Below, piece by piece: positions 42,811-51,871 of a stretch of 64,000 nucleotides of DNA. The position numbers were made by a program, and so were the translations under genes. The stretch is taken from contig NZ_CP037952.1 in assembly GCF_004358345.1 (NCBI RefSeq), positions 3,038,001-3,102,000 on the forward strand, given 5' to 3'. Origin of the DNA: Parashewanella spongiae (GTDB lineage Bacteria; Pseudomonadota; Gammaproteobacteria; Enterobacterales; Shewanellaceae). A model generated the notes under the pieces. It did no database searches, was not told where the DNA came from, and worked only from the letters and a program-made list of their open reading frames with translations. The number at the start of each line of letters is the position of its first letter. Within the stretch, counting starts at the first letter, position 1.

Positions 42811-44580
42811 ATGAAATTACCGCACTTACTTATTACCCTTTCGGGCTTGCTGGCTGGCTGCTCCGATCTCCACCTGCCAGTGACCCACCCACACACCGTT
42901 GCCTTTATGCCAGATGTCCATTTTCAGGACATCTACGGCAATATTGACCACTCAAATGCTAAGTTTTTAGCCACGGACAACGATGGTAACCCCCTTACTA
43001 TTCGTACAATGTCAGATCAGCTCGGCTCAACACGTTTATTTAATGAAAACTATTTTGCCTTTATCGCCGCATTGGATGACGCAGCAAGCAAAGGAATAAA
43101 ATTGATTGTCCTAAATGGTGACTTTAGTGATGATGGACAACCCTATAATTTAGTTGGCCTAGCTGAAATTCTTAAGTCATATAAGCAAAAGTATGACATG
43201 CAGTTTTTCTTGTCTCCGGGAAATCACGATCCCAGCCGCCCGTTTGGTAGACCTGCACCGAAAAAGCGACTGTTAACAATAAGCGGCGATAGCTTACAAA
43301 TTTATAGTTCAGGTAAACAATTGTGCCCCGCAAAAGGCAGAGATATTTGTAGTGATCAAGCAAAAGAAGGCAGTTACCAAGATGTTATCTCGCACCTTGG
43401 TGAATTTGGGTTTGAAAATAATTCCGAATATCTATATTGGCAAACACCATTTGGAAAATCGGTAAGCTTTTCTGATCGTCAATATAGTATTTGTAGTGAG
43501 ACAAACCCTAGCTTGTGCGCATCAGTACCTGATTTAAGTTATGTGGTTGAGCCGGTAAAAGATCTTTGGCTGCTTTCTATTGACGCAAATGTGTTTGTTC
43601 CAAAATCATTCGATCAACAATCGGGTAAATATGAATTTATAAAATCCAGTAATGCGGGCTATAACCAGTTGGTCAAACACAAACCGGAACTCCTCAAGTG
43701 GATTAAGTCTGTTAGCCAACAAGCTAAGGCTCAAGGCAAAAAGCTTATCGCTTTTAGTCATTTCCCGATGACAGAGTTTTATGATGGGAGTAGCCATAAG
43801 CTTAAGCATTTATTTGGTGAGAGTAGCAATCAACTCAAACGTAAGCCTGATGTTCCTGTCAGTAAAGTACTGGCTCAGCTCGGCATAAAAGTGCATGTTG
43901 GCGGTCATATGCACTTTAATGACACCAGTGAGATCCGCTACCAGCAAGATTGGCTCATTAATATCCAAGCGCCTTCTTTAGCGGCTTATATCCCAGCATA
44001 CAAAGCTCTGACATTTACTGATAATAAAGCACAGCTTCAAGTAAAAACCTATACCGTAAATGACGTAGCTGATTTTAATAAATTGTTCGATGTTTACCAA
44101 AATGAGCACCAATTCTTAACTCAATCATCTGGTAATCCAATTTGGGATGAGCAAATCTTACAAAGTGAGTCTTATCTTCAATTTGCCAGACAACACATCA
44201 GAGAGCTCAGCTTAGGACGTTTTTTGAAAGAATGGCCAACGGAATTATCAGAATTATTGCTTTCCAGTGATTCTGGCGATTTATTCAAAGGTATTTCAGC
44301 TAAAGGCTTCAGTGTAAATTGGTCAGGCAAACAACTGATCACCGACTTTTATAAAGTCAGAAACGCTGGTGAACTTGCCATTGAAGATATTGATTCCAAT
44401 AGACTCCAAAGCTATTTAAAGCTACATCAAGTTTTAAAAAACTTCCCTACTCGTTCGAAAGCCCAAAATTTACTACTGGAATTACTCGATATTTTCCAAG
44501 CACTACAAAATGGTCAGGCTGATCGAGATTTCAACATTAATTTAGATACTGGCGAAATAACGCCAGTAATGACCAAATAA
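42811..44580 (+). CDS. Calcineurin-like metallophosphoesterase lipoprotein
   Basis: 589 residues with a lipoprotein signal (LSGLLAGC, Cys17), so anchored in the periplasm or outer membrane. Five metal-site motifs of the family are seen: MPDVHFQD, LNGDFSDDG, SPGNHDPSRP, AFSHFPM and VGGHMHFND. The C-terminal third has no recognised domain. It starts seven bases after iolB and shares the iolG operon, so a role in dephosphorylating inositol phosphates or cleaving an inositol phosphodiester outside the cytoplasm is attractive and would complement the phospholipase at 28395; the substrate itself is not shown by the sequence. Confidence 0.82.
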   Translation: MKLPHLLITLSGLLAGCSDLHLPVTHPHTVAFMPDVHFQDIYGNIDHSNAKFLATDNDGNPLTIRTMSDQLGSTRLFNENYFAFIAALDDAASKGIKLIVLNGDFSDDGQPYNLVGLAEILKSYKQKYDMQFFLSPGNHDPSRPFGRPAPKKRLLTISGDSLQIYSSGKQLCPAKGRDICSDQAKEGSYQDVISHLGEFGFENNSEYLYWQTPFGKSVSFSDRQYSICSETNPSLCASVPDLSYVVEPVKDLWLLSIDANVFVPKSFDQQSGKYEFIKSSNAGYNQLVKHKPELLKWIKSVSQQAKAQGKKLIAFSHFPMTEFYDGSSHKLKHLFGESSNQLKRKPDVPVSKVLAQLGIKVHVGGHMHFNDTSEIRYQQDWLINIQAPSLAAYIPAYKALTFTDNKAQLQVKTYTVNDVADFNKLFDVYQNEHQFLTQSSGNPIWDEQILQSESYLQFARQHIRELSLGRFLKEWPTELSELLLSSDSGDLFKGISAKGFSVNWSGKQLITDFYKVRNAGELAIEDIDSNRLQSYLKLHQVLKNFPTRSKAQNLLLELLDIFQALQNGQADRDFNINLDTGEITPVMTK

Positions 44581-44600
44581 CCTTACATTTCGAGGTAAAA

Positions 44601-46154
44601 ATGATAAGTATAAAATCACTCGAAGCTGGTACTCCACCTAAACACACTGGATATACCGCTGAAACGAATCAAAAATGGTACGGTGGCCTTACCGCACATG
44701 GTGAATCAATGCCTTTTGAAAAAGATATCCAGATCAATATGATCAGCGATACCTTCTTCAATCAAGGGCAACCACTGATGTTATCAGCAGAAGGGCAAGT
44801 CATTTGGTCTGAAGCCCCCTTTAAAATCAACTACCTTAATAAGCAACTAAGTCTTACTGAAAACCATGCTGAATTTAATGTTACTCAAGCAGGTTCAACA
44901 CTAAAAGATGCTCACGCTTTTGCTTCTACAACCTATTTTCCACCGTCTGGAAAAATGCCTGATGAGCTTTTGTTTAGTGCACCTCAATACAACACTTGGA
45001 TTGAGCTGATGTATGAGCAAAACCAAGAAGATATTTTAGCTTACGCTAAGAAAATTCTCGATAACGGTATGCCACCCGGCGTATTGATGATCGATGATAA
45101 CTGGCAAGAGAATTACGGTGTTTGGGATTTCCACGCAGGTCGATTTACAGATCCTAAAGCTATGATTGATGAACTGCATGAAATGGGTTTCAAGGTGATG
45201 TTATGGGTTGCACCATTTGTAAGCCCAGACTCACAGAATTATCGCAAGTTAGCGAAACAAGGCGTGTTTTTAAAACGCTCGCAAAAACATGATGCCCTGC
45301 CACAAATGGTTGATTGGTGGAACGGCGTCAGCGCCCTTCTCGACTTTTCTAACCCTGAAGCCGTTACTTGGTTTGATGAGCAACTTAAGCGCTTACAAAA
45401 CGATTACGGTGTCGATGGTTTTAAATTCGATGCAGGCGATGCTCACTTTTATCAAGATGGTTATAGCAAAGCTAATATCACGCCAAACCAGCAATCAGAG
45501 TTATTTGCTCAAATTGGTTTACATTATCCATTAAACGAATTACGGGCAACTTGGAAATTAGGCGGTCAACCGATTGCGCAACGTCTAAAGGATAAAAACC
45601 ACGATTGGTCAGATTTAGAAAAGCTGATCCCGCAAATGAACTTAGAGGGTATTCTAGGTTACCCATTTGCTTGCCCTGATATGATTGGCGGCGGCGAATA
45701 TTTGTGTTTCTTAGATGGCGCAGATGTTGATCAAGAACTTGTCGTTCGTTCAGCTCAAGCTCATGCTTTGATGCCAATGATGCAGTTCTCGGTTGCACCT
45801 TGGCGTGTACTTGATGAAAACAATTTAGCCGCAGTCGTTGAAGCGGTGAATATTCGTCAAAAGTTCAGTCAGTATATTGTTGATGAAGCTAGAAAGTCAG
45901 CAGAGACTGGTGAGCCAATTATGCGAATGATGGAGTACGATTATCCGCATCAAGGTTATCACTCAGTTAAAGATCAATTCTTAATTGGTGAATCTTTATT
46001 GGTTGCTCCTGTTGTTCATGCTAATCAAACTGAGCGCACTGTAAAAATACCGAATGGCACTTGGATTTCAAATAAAGGTGAAACCCATATTGGCCCACTG
46101 TCTATTACCGAGCCCGTAACAGCATCGACGTTACTGTATTATCAAAAACAATAG
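44601..46154 (+). CDS. GH31-family alpha-glycosidase
   Basis: 517 residues, no signal peptide. The TIM barrel has WIELMYEQNQEDILAYAKKI, GVLMIDDNWQENYG, GFKVMLWVAPFVSPDS, the nucleophile in DGFKFDAGD (about residue 278) and, later, DMIGGGEYLCF with SAQAHALMPMMQFSVAPWR. It is on the short side for GH31. Expected substrates are alpha-glucosides, alpha-galactosides or alpha-xylosides. Last gene of the iolG operon and followed by a strong terminator. Together with the GH13 it implies that the imported compound is an alpha-glycoside, perhaps of inositol. Confidence 0.9.
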   Translation: MISIKSLEAGTPPKHTGYTAETNQKWYGGLTAHGESMPFEKDIQINMISDTFFNQGQPLMLSAEGQVIWSEAPFKINYLNKQLSLTENHAEFNVTQAGSTLKDAHAFASTTYFPPSGKMPDELLFSAPQYNTWIELMYEQNQEDILAYAKKILDNGMPPGVLMIDDNWQENYGVWDFHAGRFTDPKAMIDELHEMGFKVMLWVAPFVSPDSQNYRKLAKQGVFLKRSQKHDALPQMVDWWNGVSALLDFSNPEAVTWFDEQLKRLQNDYGVDGFKFDAGDAHFYQDGYSKANITPNQQSELFAQIGLHYPLNELRATWKLGGQPIAQRLKDKNHDWSDLEKLIPQMNLEGILGYPFACPDMIGGGEYLCFLDGADVDQELVVRSAQAHALMPMMQFSVAPWRVLDENNLAAVVEAVNIRQKFSQYIVDEARKSAETGEPIMRMMEYDYPHQGYHSVKDQFLIGESLLVAPVVHANQTERTVKIPNGTWISNKGETHIGPLSITEPVTASTLLYYQKQ

Positions 46155-46162
46155 CTTTCAGG

Positions 46163-46194
46163 CATAGCCATAGAGATTTCTATGGCTATTTTTC
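46163..46194 (+). terminator. Rho-independent terminator after the GH31 gene
   Basis: ATAGCCATAGA / TCTATGGCTAT stem followed by TTTTTC; ends the iolG operon. Confidence 0.9.
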
Positions 46195-46246
46195 TTTCCG
46201 CATTAACCATGCCTTAAGCCTAAATAAATCGGTTGGGAGCGTTCAT

Positions 46247-46479
46247 CCTAGAAACATCTGTTGACTGCATTCTCAAGCGTAGAAAAAATGGCTGATATTA
46301 AGACTCAGCTTGCAGCAAGCAGTTATTCTACTTGCAAAAGTTACAACGCAGATAGCAGCCATTTTAGCAAGCTTGTGAGCGTAGAGCATTTCACTCATTG
46401 GGTGAAAAACATGATAATAAAATCATCCTATTGCTCAAGCAGTTACTCATATACTCTGCGTTCAACTGATGTTTTTAGG
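46247..46479 (-). repeat. R3 inverted-repeat element (copy 3, 233 bp)
   Basis: Same length as the other copies, opposite orientation, termini CCTAGAAACATCTGTTGAC and TTCAACTGATGTTTTTAGG. No matching 5-bp flanks (TTCAT against TTGAA), so the region recombined after insertion. Confidence 0.88.
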
Positions 46480-46592
46480 TTGAACGCCAGTTTTGTATGG
46501 CGGCCGTAGGGAATATAGTACTTCGAACATACGCCTTGTACTGAAAACTTTTATCTCTTGCTGAGTGAAAGATTAATTACTGTAATTGGTAT
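46480..46592 (+). repeat. R4 element, right part only
   Basis: Matches the right third of R4 at 51458-51804, from TTGAACGCCAG through TTTGTATGGCGGCCGTA to the terminus TTAATTACTGTAATTGGTA. Confidence 0.8.
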
Positions 46593-46659
46593 AAATTGTG
46601 CGTTCAACCGATTTATTTAGATTGAACACTTCTGGAAACAAACATCAACGAGCTGAAAT

Positions 46660-47916
46660 TCAACACTTTATGCTAGGCAGATTCTTCCAGTTCGTTGTAT
46701 ATTGCGGCGTAAGGAACTCCCGCCTCATTCCCCACTTCACTTGTGTTCCCTGTGCTGACACAAATACAGTTTCGCTACCATAGCGATTGTTCAATTTATC
46801 CATTGCTTGCATTAATTCAGGCTTAGCCTTTGATGTCGAAAATAGATCAAATTGTTCATGACTCATGTCCGTTAAATCAAGTAGCCCGACGCCGACTCGA
46901 TAATAACCTATACCTTCAACAAAAAGTTGACCAATCACATTCGATACGGCTTTGCTTATTTCTAAAGTGCAATTCGTTGGCTTGGCAAACTTTATCATTT
47001 GTTTAAACGACTTTGGCTGTTCGTCGTAAGGCGAATTAGCCGCAAACACCATTACATCTGTCGTTCCTGAATCTTGCTTACGTGCTTTTGCTGTTGCAAT
47101 GCCAACGTGCTTGCTCAAAGCTTGCTGTAATTGTTCACGACAAGTAATACGCTCTCCCATGCTTCGTGTCGAAAATACTTGTTTTTTATCGGCTCTAGCT
47201 TCATCCCACTGTTTACAAGCCAAGCCATTAAGCTCTCGAATTGTTCGTTCAATTTCTACGCTGAATTGTTTACGGGCGAGTTTTGCTGGCATTAGAGCTA
47301 AATCGTATGCAGTCATAATATTCATCAACCGTAGCTTTTTAGAAATTCTTCGCCCTATTCCCCATACATCTTCAACAGCCGTTACTTTTAAAGCTTGATG
47401 AATCTCAGCTTCATTATCTAATACACAAACACCTTGGGACGATCTATCTTTTTTTGCCATGTGATTTGCAAGTTTGGTTAAAGTTAACGTTGATGCAATA
47501 CCCACGCATACCGGTAAACGAGTTTCCTTCCACACCGTTCGTCTTAATAAGTGTCCATATCGAACTAAACTTTTTATAGCCAGAGCACTGCGATGAAATG
47601 ATAAAAAAGTTTCATCGATCGAGTAGACATGTTGCTCAGGGGCAAAACGCCCGACCACTTGCATAAGCTTCGCTGACAAGTCGGAATACAATTCGTAGTT
47701 AGATGAGCAAACAATAATACCTCTTTGCTCACAAAGCCGTTTAGCTTGAAAATAAGGAATGAATTTTTTAATGCCAGCTTCTTTAGCACGGTGGTTCGCT
47801 GCCACAATGCATCCATCATTGTTACTCAACACAATAATTGGTTTATGTCGCCAATCAGGTCTGAATACCGCTTCAGCAGAGCAATAAAACGCATTGGCGT
47901 CCACCAAAGCATACAT
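46660..47916 (-). CDS. umuC: DNA polymerase V catalytic subunit (UmuC)
   Basis: Y-family translesion polymerase, 418 residues from ATG 47916 (MYALVDANAFYCSAEAVFRP). Catalytic residues: Asp6 in ALVDANAFY and the SIDE motif in VYSIDETFLSF; the palm/finger sequence SNNDGCIVAANHRAKEAGIK and the helix-hairpin-helix part VEDVWGIGRRISKKL follow; the little-finger/C-terminal region CREQLQQALSKH is also UmuC-type. The start lies just before the umuD stop, so the two are cotranscribed from the SOS promoter. Full length, no lesions. Confidence 0.95.
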   Translation of the reverse strand: MYALVDANAFYCSAEAVFRPDWRHKPIIVLSNNDGCIVAANHRAKEAGIKKFIPYFQAKRLCEQRGIIVCSSNYELYSDLSAKLMQVVGRFAPEQHVYSIDETFLSFHRSALAIKSLVRYGHLLRRTVWKETRLPVCVGIASTLTLTKLANHMAKKDRSSQGVCVLDNEAEIHQALKVTAVEDVWGIGRRISKKLRLMNIMTAYDLALMPAKLARKQFSVEIERTIRELNGLACKQWDEARADKKQVFSTRSMGERITCREQLQQALSKHVGIATAKARKQDSGTTDVMVFAANSPYDEQPKSFKQMIKFAKPTNCTLEISKAVSNVIGQLFVEGIGYYRVGVGLLDLTDMSHEQFDLFSTSKAKPELMQAMDKLNNRYGSETVFVSAQGTQVKWGMRREFLTPQYTTNWKNLPSIKC

Positions 47917-47918
47917 GG

Positions 47919-48326
47919 TTATTGTTGCCCTAAAATGGCACTCGGCCGATGGCAACGAATTGAACGAGACACTACTCCTTCAATGCTAAATTCATCAAAC
48001 TGCTCTATTTTCATAGCTTGATAACGTTCGTTCGCAGAAAGGAGTTGACGGCGTTGTTTGTCAATAATTTTGCATACAAACTCGCCATTGAGATTAGCGA
48101 CAATGACATCCAAATGTTGCGGCATGACATGTCTATCGACAATCAAGATATCATTATCAAAAATACCCACGTCTTGCATACTTTCGCCTTTAGCTTGGCC
48201 AATAAAAGTCGCACTCGGATGCTCAACCAAGAGTTCATCCAAGCTCAACGATAATTGTGTATATTCTGCTGCTGGAGACTCAAAACCTGTGATCCCAGCT
48301 TGAGCAAATATTGGAATTACTTTCAT
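47919..48326 (-). CDS. umuD: UmuD, self-cleaving subunit of polymerase V
   Basis: 135 residues, S24 (LexA-like) peptidase. Ser49 in AKGESM and Lys86 in GEFVCKII form the dyad; autocleavage would fall at Ala10-Gly11 (FAQAGITGFESPA), where the E. coli protein has Cys-Gly. The sequence ESPAAEY...LDELLVEHPSATF is characteristic. RecA-stimulated cleavage gives the UmuD' form that works with UmuC in damage bypass. Upstream is a near-perfect LexA site. Confidence 0.94.
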   Translation of the reverse strand: MKVIPIFAQAGITGFESPAAEYTQLSLSLDELLVEHPSATFIGQAKGESMQDVGIFDNDILIVDRHVMPQHLDVIVANLNGEFVCKIIDKQRRQLLSANERYQAMKIEQFDEFSIEGVVSRSIRCHRPSAILGQQ

Positions 48327-48338
48327 TTACCTAACGCA

Positions 48339-48354
48339 CTGTGTATACATACAG
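48339..48354. promoter_or_regulatory. SOS box (LexA operator) of umuDC
   Basis: CTGTGTATACATACAG, a 16-bp match to the CTGT-N8-ACAG consensus, ending 13 bp before the umuD start on the minus strand. Confidence 0.93.
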
Positions 48355-48423
48355 TGATACTAGCAAAATATCTTAGTAATGGTAAATAGCAGGTTAAAAT
48401 CAATAGATAAATTTAGAACTCAC

Positions 48424-49707
48424 TTAATTAAGAACGCTCGCTATGCCTTCTCTTACTGTTGCCATACGGTGATCTTTTATACTCAATCGCTTTCCTGAGC
48501 CATTTAATACATATTGGGTACCGCTCGCTTCTCGGCCAGTAATCCTCAAGACATTTGTTAAAATATCCCCTTCTGTTGAACAAGCCAGTACTAAATTAGT
48601 TGGTGCAAATTTTTCTCCACCATTTTTACTAATGAATTTTTGAATTGTTTGACTGGTTATTGATGCAGCATTGAAAGTTATGGCTGGATTTCCTGTGACT
48701 TGTGTACAAGCGCAGGCTAAGCCACCTCCAAGCGAATGCCCTACATACAACAATGACAACCCATTTTGAACAGCAATCTCGCTTGCCATTCTGGCTAGGA
48801 GCATTCCCAATTCATAATATGTTGAAGCTCCTGTAACCGCTTGATTAACGCTAACTCCTATATGAGTTAATGATTCAGAACCACGGAAAGCCAAAATTAA
48901 TCGGTTTTCATTTCTATCCCAAAACAATTTAGCTTTAAATTTTAAATGTTCATTATAAAAATCTTCTTTTTTAAAACCAAAGTCAAAAGAGTCTTTATTA
49001 TCAATGTTAAACATTATTTCTTCTACTCCATCCCTGACAATAAATTTAGAGTCACGATAAGCGCTTTGGGATAACTCGGCCGCGAGTTTGATATCATCAT
49101 GAGTAAAAGTTTTATAAGTAGTTTCCGTAGCAGCGGCTTGACACTCATCTAAAGTGATAACTTCAAAATCTGATACATCAACAAGCTCTTGTGTTTGACT
49201 TCTGCTAACAAAACAGTAGGTCTCAACCATTTCTTCTTCGTTAGTTTTAACTATAACTCTTTCACTTCGTACCTGATTTTCTGCTAGAACTGGTTTTGTA
49301 TCGAAGTAAGGCGGTTTTTTATCTATGGGAGATGTTATTACTTCCTCTTGATGACTTGAGCCCCCAGAAAACACTCTACTGTCTAAAGTACCTTTTGGTG
49401 AAACCTTGTTCAGATCATAAGGTGTCTGGTGTGCTTGTATATTTGATTCAGATACGTTCGTCTTCATAAAGAAGCCAATTAATCTTTGTCTAAACGGCGT
49501 TGGGGTACTTTTATTGCTGTAGATATGGGAACCTAAACCTGAAACTGAATCTGTATCCGTAGGTTCAGAAACTTGACCGCCTTTAATTTGTGCTGCGCCT
49601 CTAAAACTGTTGAAAGAAACTGAAAGTGAGCTCATTGCTTCTCTTATGAATATGAACAATCCTTTAATGATAAGTGATAATAAAAATCCACCTATTTTTC
49701 TAAACAT
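48424..49707 (-). CDS. Class 3 lipase-like alpha/beta hydrolase
   Basis: 427 residues. The C-terminal half is a Lipase_3/Mbeg1-like fold: LAAELSQSAYRDSKFIVRDG, LILAFRGSESLTHIG, the nucleophile elbow LLYVGHSLGGGLACACTQV (Ser near residue 322), AITFNAASI and, later, the probable Asp/His in STEGDILTNVLR and KDHRMATV. The first 190 residues are low-complexity, Ser/Thr/Gln-rich and unlike other proteins I know. The first 20 residues are hydrophobic (FRKIGGFLLSLIIKGLFIFI), so either a signal anchor, or translation starts at MSSLSVSF (49635) and there is none. The disordered N-terminus plus lipase domain would suit a secreted effector; this is inference. Confidence 0.75.
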   Translation of the reverse strand: MFRKIGGFLLSLIIKGLFIFIREAMSSLSVSFNSFRGAAQIKGGQVSEPTDTDSVSGLGSHIYSNKSTPTPFRQRLIGFFMKTNVSESNIQAHQTPYDLNKVSPKGTLDSRVFSGGSSHQEEVITSPIDKKPPYFDTKPVLAENQVRSERVIVKTNEEEMVETYCFVSRSQTQELVDVSDFEVITLDECQAAATETTYKTFTHDDIKLAAELSQSAYRDSKFIVRDGVEEIMFNIDNKDSFDFGFKKEDFYNEHLKFKAKLFWDRNENRLILAFRGSESLTHIGVSVNQAVTGASTYYELGMLLARMASEIAVQNGLSLLYVGHSLGGGLACACTQVTGNPAITFNAASITSQTIQKFISKNGGEKFAPTNLVLACSTEGDILTNVLRITGREASGTQYVLNGSGKRLSIKDHRMATVREGIASVLN

Positions 49708-49841
49708 TTATTAATTCTATATTTTTACTAAAACCCATTCACCAATAAGATTCAGCTTTAATTTTAAACTAAATTTAATTATTTAATTTCATACATCAAT
49801 CACTTGTAACGACATAAAAAGTTAAAACTCATTCGTTTTCT

Positions 49842-49908
49842 CTAAGGGATCTAGCGATTTAGAAAGTGCCAATCTTTGTCATACCTGCGAAGGCTGATAT
49901 CCAGTGGC
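49842..49908 (-). repeat. R6 short palindromic repeat, inverted copy
   Basis: Reverse complement of the 20887 copy: GGGATCTAGCGATTTAGAAA, then TTTGTCATACCTGCGAAGGC and TATCCAGTGGC. Bases 49708-49934 otherwise contain no gene. Confidence 0.75.
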
Positions 49909-50197
49909 TTTTATAGAAAAAAGCAAAGGTACTAGTAGTCCATTCATATGAATTCTACAGTTAAAGCTGTTCTGGTAAACCATAGTCATAGGAGAGCTAA
50001 GAATCATATATCGATATTTATTGTTTTAAACTCTTACTTAACTTTTGTTCACAATCAATTGACAAATAAGTGATATCTGAACAAAACACCTCCTCCCACC
50101 CCTTGGCAAGTCAGTAGGATTCTAGCTTTTCATGCTTTGATTAACGAATGTGTAACTGGATTTCGTTAATCAGTGAACTTCTGTTAAAAGGCTCACT

Positions 50198-50833
50198 TTA
50201 CTCTGGGAGTACGGGGTAAAGTTTCTTTAATTTTATACGTGCCTCCTCAGTCGTGAACTGCCAGTTCATCTTAGCCTTGGACTCATTACGCTCGGTAACC
50301 CAGGCTTCGACTTCAGTATTTAGTGTTTCCTGATCGGGTATTCTTCGGTTTAAGCATTGCCTGCTCAAGATACTTAATTCAATTTCAGCCATATCCAACC
50401 AACTTCCGTGCTTTGGCGTGTAATGAAATTCTATTTTATTGATCAACCTACGAGCTTCTTCTGGTTCGAAGGCCTTATAAAATGAAGCCGGTGTATGAGT
50501 ATTCAAGTTATCCTCAACTAATACAATTGTCTCAGCGTCCTTATAACGCCCGTCTACTAAGGCTTTTACTTGATGAGCCCAATCAATGGCCGTTCTGTGT
50601 TCAGTGACTTCAACATGTCGCCAGCCCGCTAAAGGCTCAAATATCATGAACAGGTTGCTGACACCGTTACGCTCATACTCTGTATCGTATCGCTCTGGAT
50701 AACCTGAAACTAAGGGTAACGGATTGCGAACTTCTTTAACTTGTTGTTTGCTGGTTTCATCAAGGCATACTAAAGGACGCTTAGGATTGTAAGGAAGTTT
50801 ATAGAGTTCTAATATATCTTCCATAGCACTCAC
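50198..50833 (-). CDS. IS630 transposase, downstream frame (DDE domain)
   Basis: 211 residues with the IS630 catalytic motifs: PLVCLDETSKQQV (first Asp), TIVLVEDNLNTHTPASFY (second Asp) and FHYTPKHGSWLDMAEIELSIL (the usual third acidic residue). The frame overlaps the upstream HTH frame by four bases and lies in the -1 frame relative to it; the true join is upstream, at the A-rich site near 50905, where a -1 slip produces one continuous protein with KKNELKPWLKEEWCIPKEEN between the domains. Confidence 0.85.
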   Translation of the reverse strand: MSAMEDILELYKLPYNPKRPLVCLDETSKQQVKEVRNPLPLVSGYPERYDTEYERNGVSNLFMIFEPLAGWRHVEVTEHRTAIDWAHQVKALVDGRYKDAETIVLVEDNLNTHTPASFYKAFEPEEARRLINKIEFHYTPKHGSWLDMAEIELSILSRQCLNRRIPDQETLNTEVEAWVTERNESKAKMNWQFTTEEARIKLKKLYPVLPE

Positions 50834-51333
50834 GAAAGCAGCGTTTTCCTCTTTAGGTATACACCACTCTTCTTTAAGCCATGGTTTAAGTTCGTTTTTT
50901 TTAAAGCATAATGAACAGAAGTTCTTGATATGTTATCGATATATTTGAGTTCAATCATCTTGTCTCTAAGAAGATTTAATGTCCAACGGCAACGTCCTTC
51001 AGGAGGCGTAGAGCAGGCCAGTGCAATTAGGTGGGCTTCGGCTTCGCCATCCATTATGCGTCTGCGGCCTTGATGGCTGTGTTTGCTATTCACAGCGACT
51101 TCTAATCCTTCTTCGACAAAACGCTTTCTAAGGCTCGTTACTGCAAGTGGTGAGATGTTTAGTGCTTTAGCAATCTGTTGATTGGTCAGTGGCGAATTAT
51201 TCTCATCAATAGCAAGTAAAATTTGGGCGTGTCGTTTCTTATGTTGAGCAACACGTGGTTTCTTCTGCTTTATCAAAGCCTCAAGCATTGAACGTTCTTC
51301 ATTACTCAAACGAACGTGGTATTTAACCCTCAT
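50830..51333 (-). CDS. IS630 transposase, upstream frame (helix-turn-helix)
   Basis: 167 residues. Residues 1-110 carry the DNA-binding part (LTNQQIAKALNISPLAVTSL, RKRFVEEGLEVAVNSKH, then GEAEAHLIALACSTPPEGRC). After RTSVHYALKK the zero frame leaves the conserved sequence (TNLNHGLKKSGV), while the -1 frame continues as normal transposase. The run of eight A at about 50900-50910 is a plausible frameshift or slippage site; simple inactivation by loss of one A is the alternative. Confidence 0.82.
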   Translation of the reverse strand: MRVKYHVRLSNEERSMLEALIKQKKPRVAQHKKRHAQILLAIDENNSPLTNQQIAKALNISPLAVTSLRKRFVEEGLEVAVNSKHSHQGRRRIMDGEAEAHLIALACSTPPEGRCRWTLNLLRDKMIELKYIDNISRTSVHYALKKTNLNHGLKKSGVYLKRKTLLS

Positions 51334-51413
51334 AATAACTCCAGTGTTTCTTGTGTTCAGGAGTTGTTAGGATATAACCATTCGGTCATTATTTGTTCTT
51401 GAATGGACTACTA

Positions 51414-51457
51414 GACTACCGTCATACAAAACTGTCGTTACTTCGTTTCCAGCCTTA
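51414..51457 (+). repeat. R2 fragment
   Basis: GTCATACAAAACTGTCGTTA followed by CTTCGTTTCC matches the interior of R2 (minus orientation). It lies between the IS630 end and R4. Confidence 0.6.
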
Positions 51458-51804
51458 TACCAATTACAGTAATTAAATTCCCAGCTCAGAGCTATGTATG
51501 TGTTCAAAGTACAAGTGAAATTGATGAAGACATAGTTATTACCGACATACAAAACTGTCGTTATTACATTGCTACGTTGAGACAGTTTTGCGTAGTAATT
51601 TGGACACATACAAGCTCCCGAAGGGCAAGGCTAAAGGACTCCATTACTACGTTACAAGTTTTGAATTATCTCGACAAAAGCACGAAGTGCGTTGAACGCC
51701 AGCTTTGTATGGCGGCCGTAAGGGTATATAGTACTTCAAACTTGCGCCTTGTACTGAAATCCTTTAGCTCTTGCTGAGTGGGAAGTTAATTACTGTAATT
51801 GGTA
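51458..51804 (+). repeat. R4 inverted-repeat element (complete, 347 bp)
   Basis: Perfect 19-bp inverted ends TACCAATTACAGTAATTAA and TTAATTACTGTAATTGGTA. No gene inside. Partial copies at 46480-46592 and 59894-60051. Bases 51412-52300 hold only repeats (R2 fragment, R4, a 67-bp unique piece, R2). Confidence 0.88.
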
Positions 51805-51871
51805 TTATGTGCTGGAGTGGCGAGAACTCATCGGCATACTTTCTTCCGCAACTTTCCTAAGAACACTCTCT

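Larger units (their letters stand above)
46219..46622 (-). repeat. R1 element ends enclosing R3 and an R4 fragment
   Basis: R1 termini (CCTAAATAAATCGGTTGGGA at 46219; inverse CAACCGATTTATTTAG ending near 46622) remain, but the R1 interior has been replaced by an R3 copy and part of R4. This fills most of the gap between GH31 and umuC (46155-46659), where no gene is present. Confidence 0.75.
49935..51411 (-). mobile_element. IS630-family insertion sequence
   Basis: Inverted ends GTAGTCCATTCA (49935) and TGAATGGACTAC (to 51411), with TA on both sides, the target duplication expected for IS630/Tc1 elements. Holds two overlapping transposase frames. Its right flank is a fragment of R2. Confidence 0.85.

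Noticed and set aside
46261-46509. Open frame of 82 codons
   Set aside because: It lies entirely in R3/R4 repeat sequence with terminal inverted repeats; no protein-like conservation.
47917-47955. Longer umuC start overlapping umuD
   Set aside because: The MYALVDANAF start is the conserved one; the extension is umuD sequence in another frame.
51367-51777. Short open frames on both strands
   Set aside because: They fall in the IS630 end and in R4, both non-coding.
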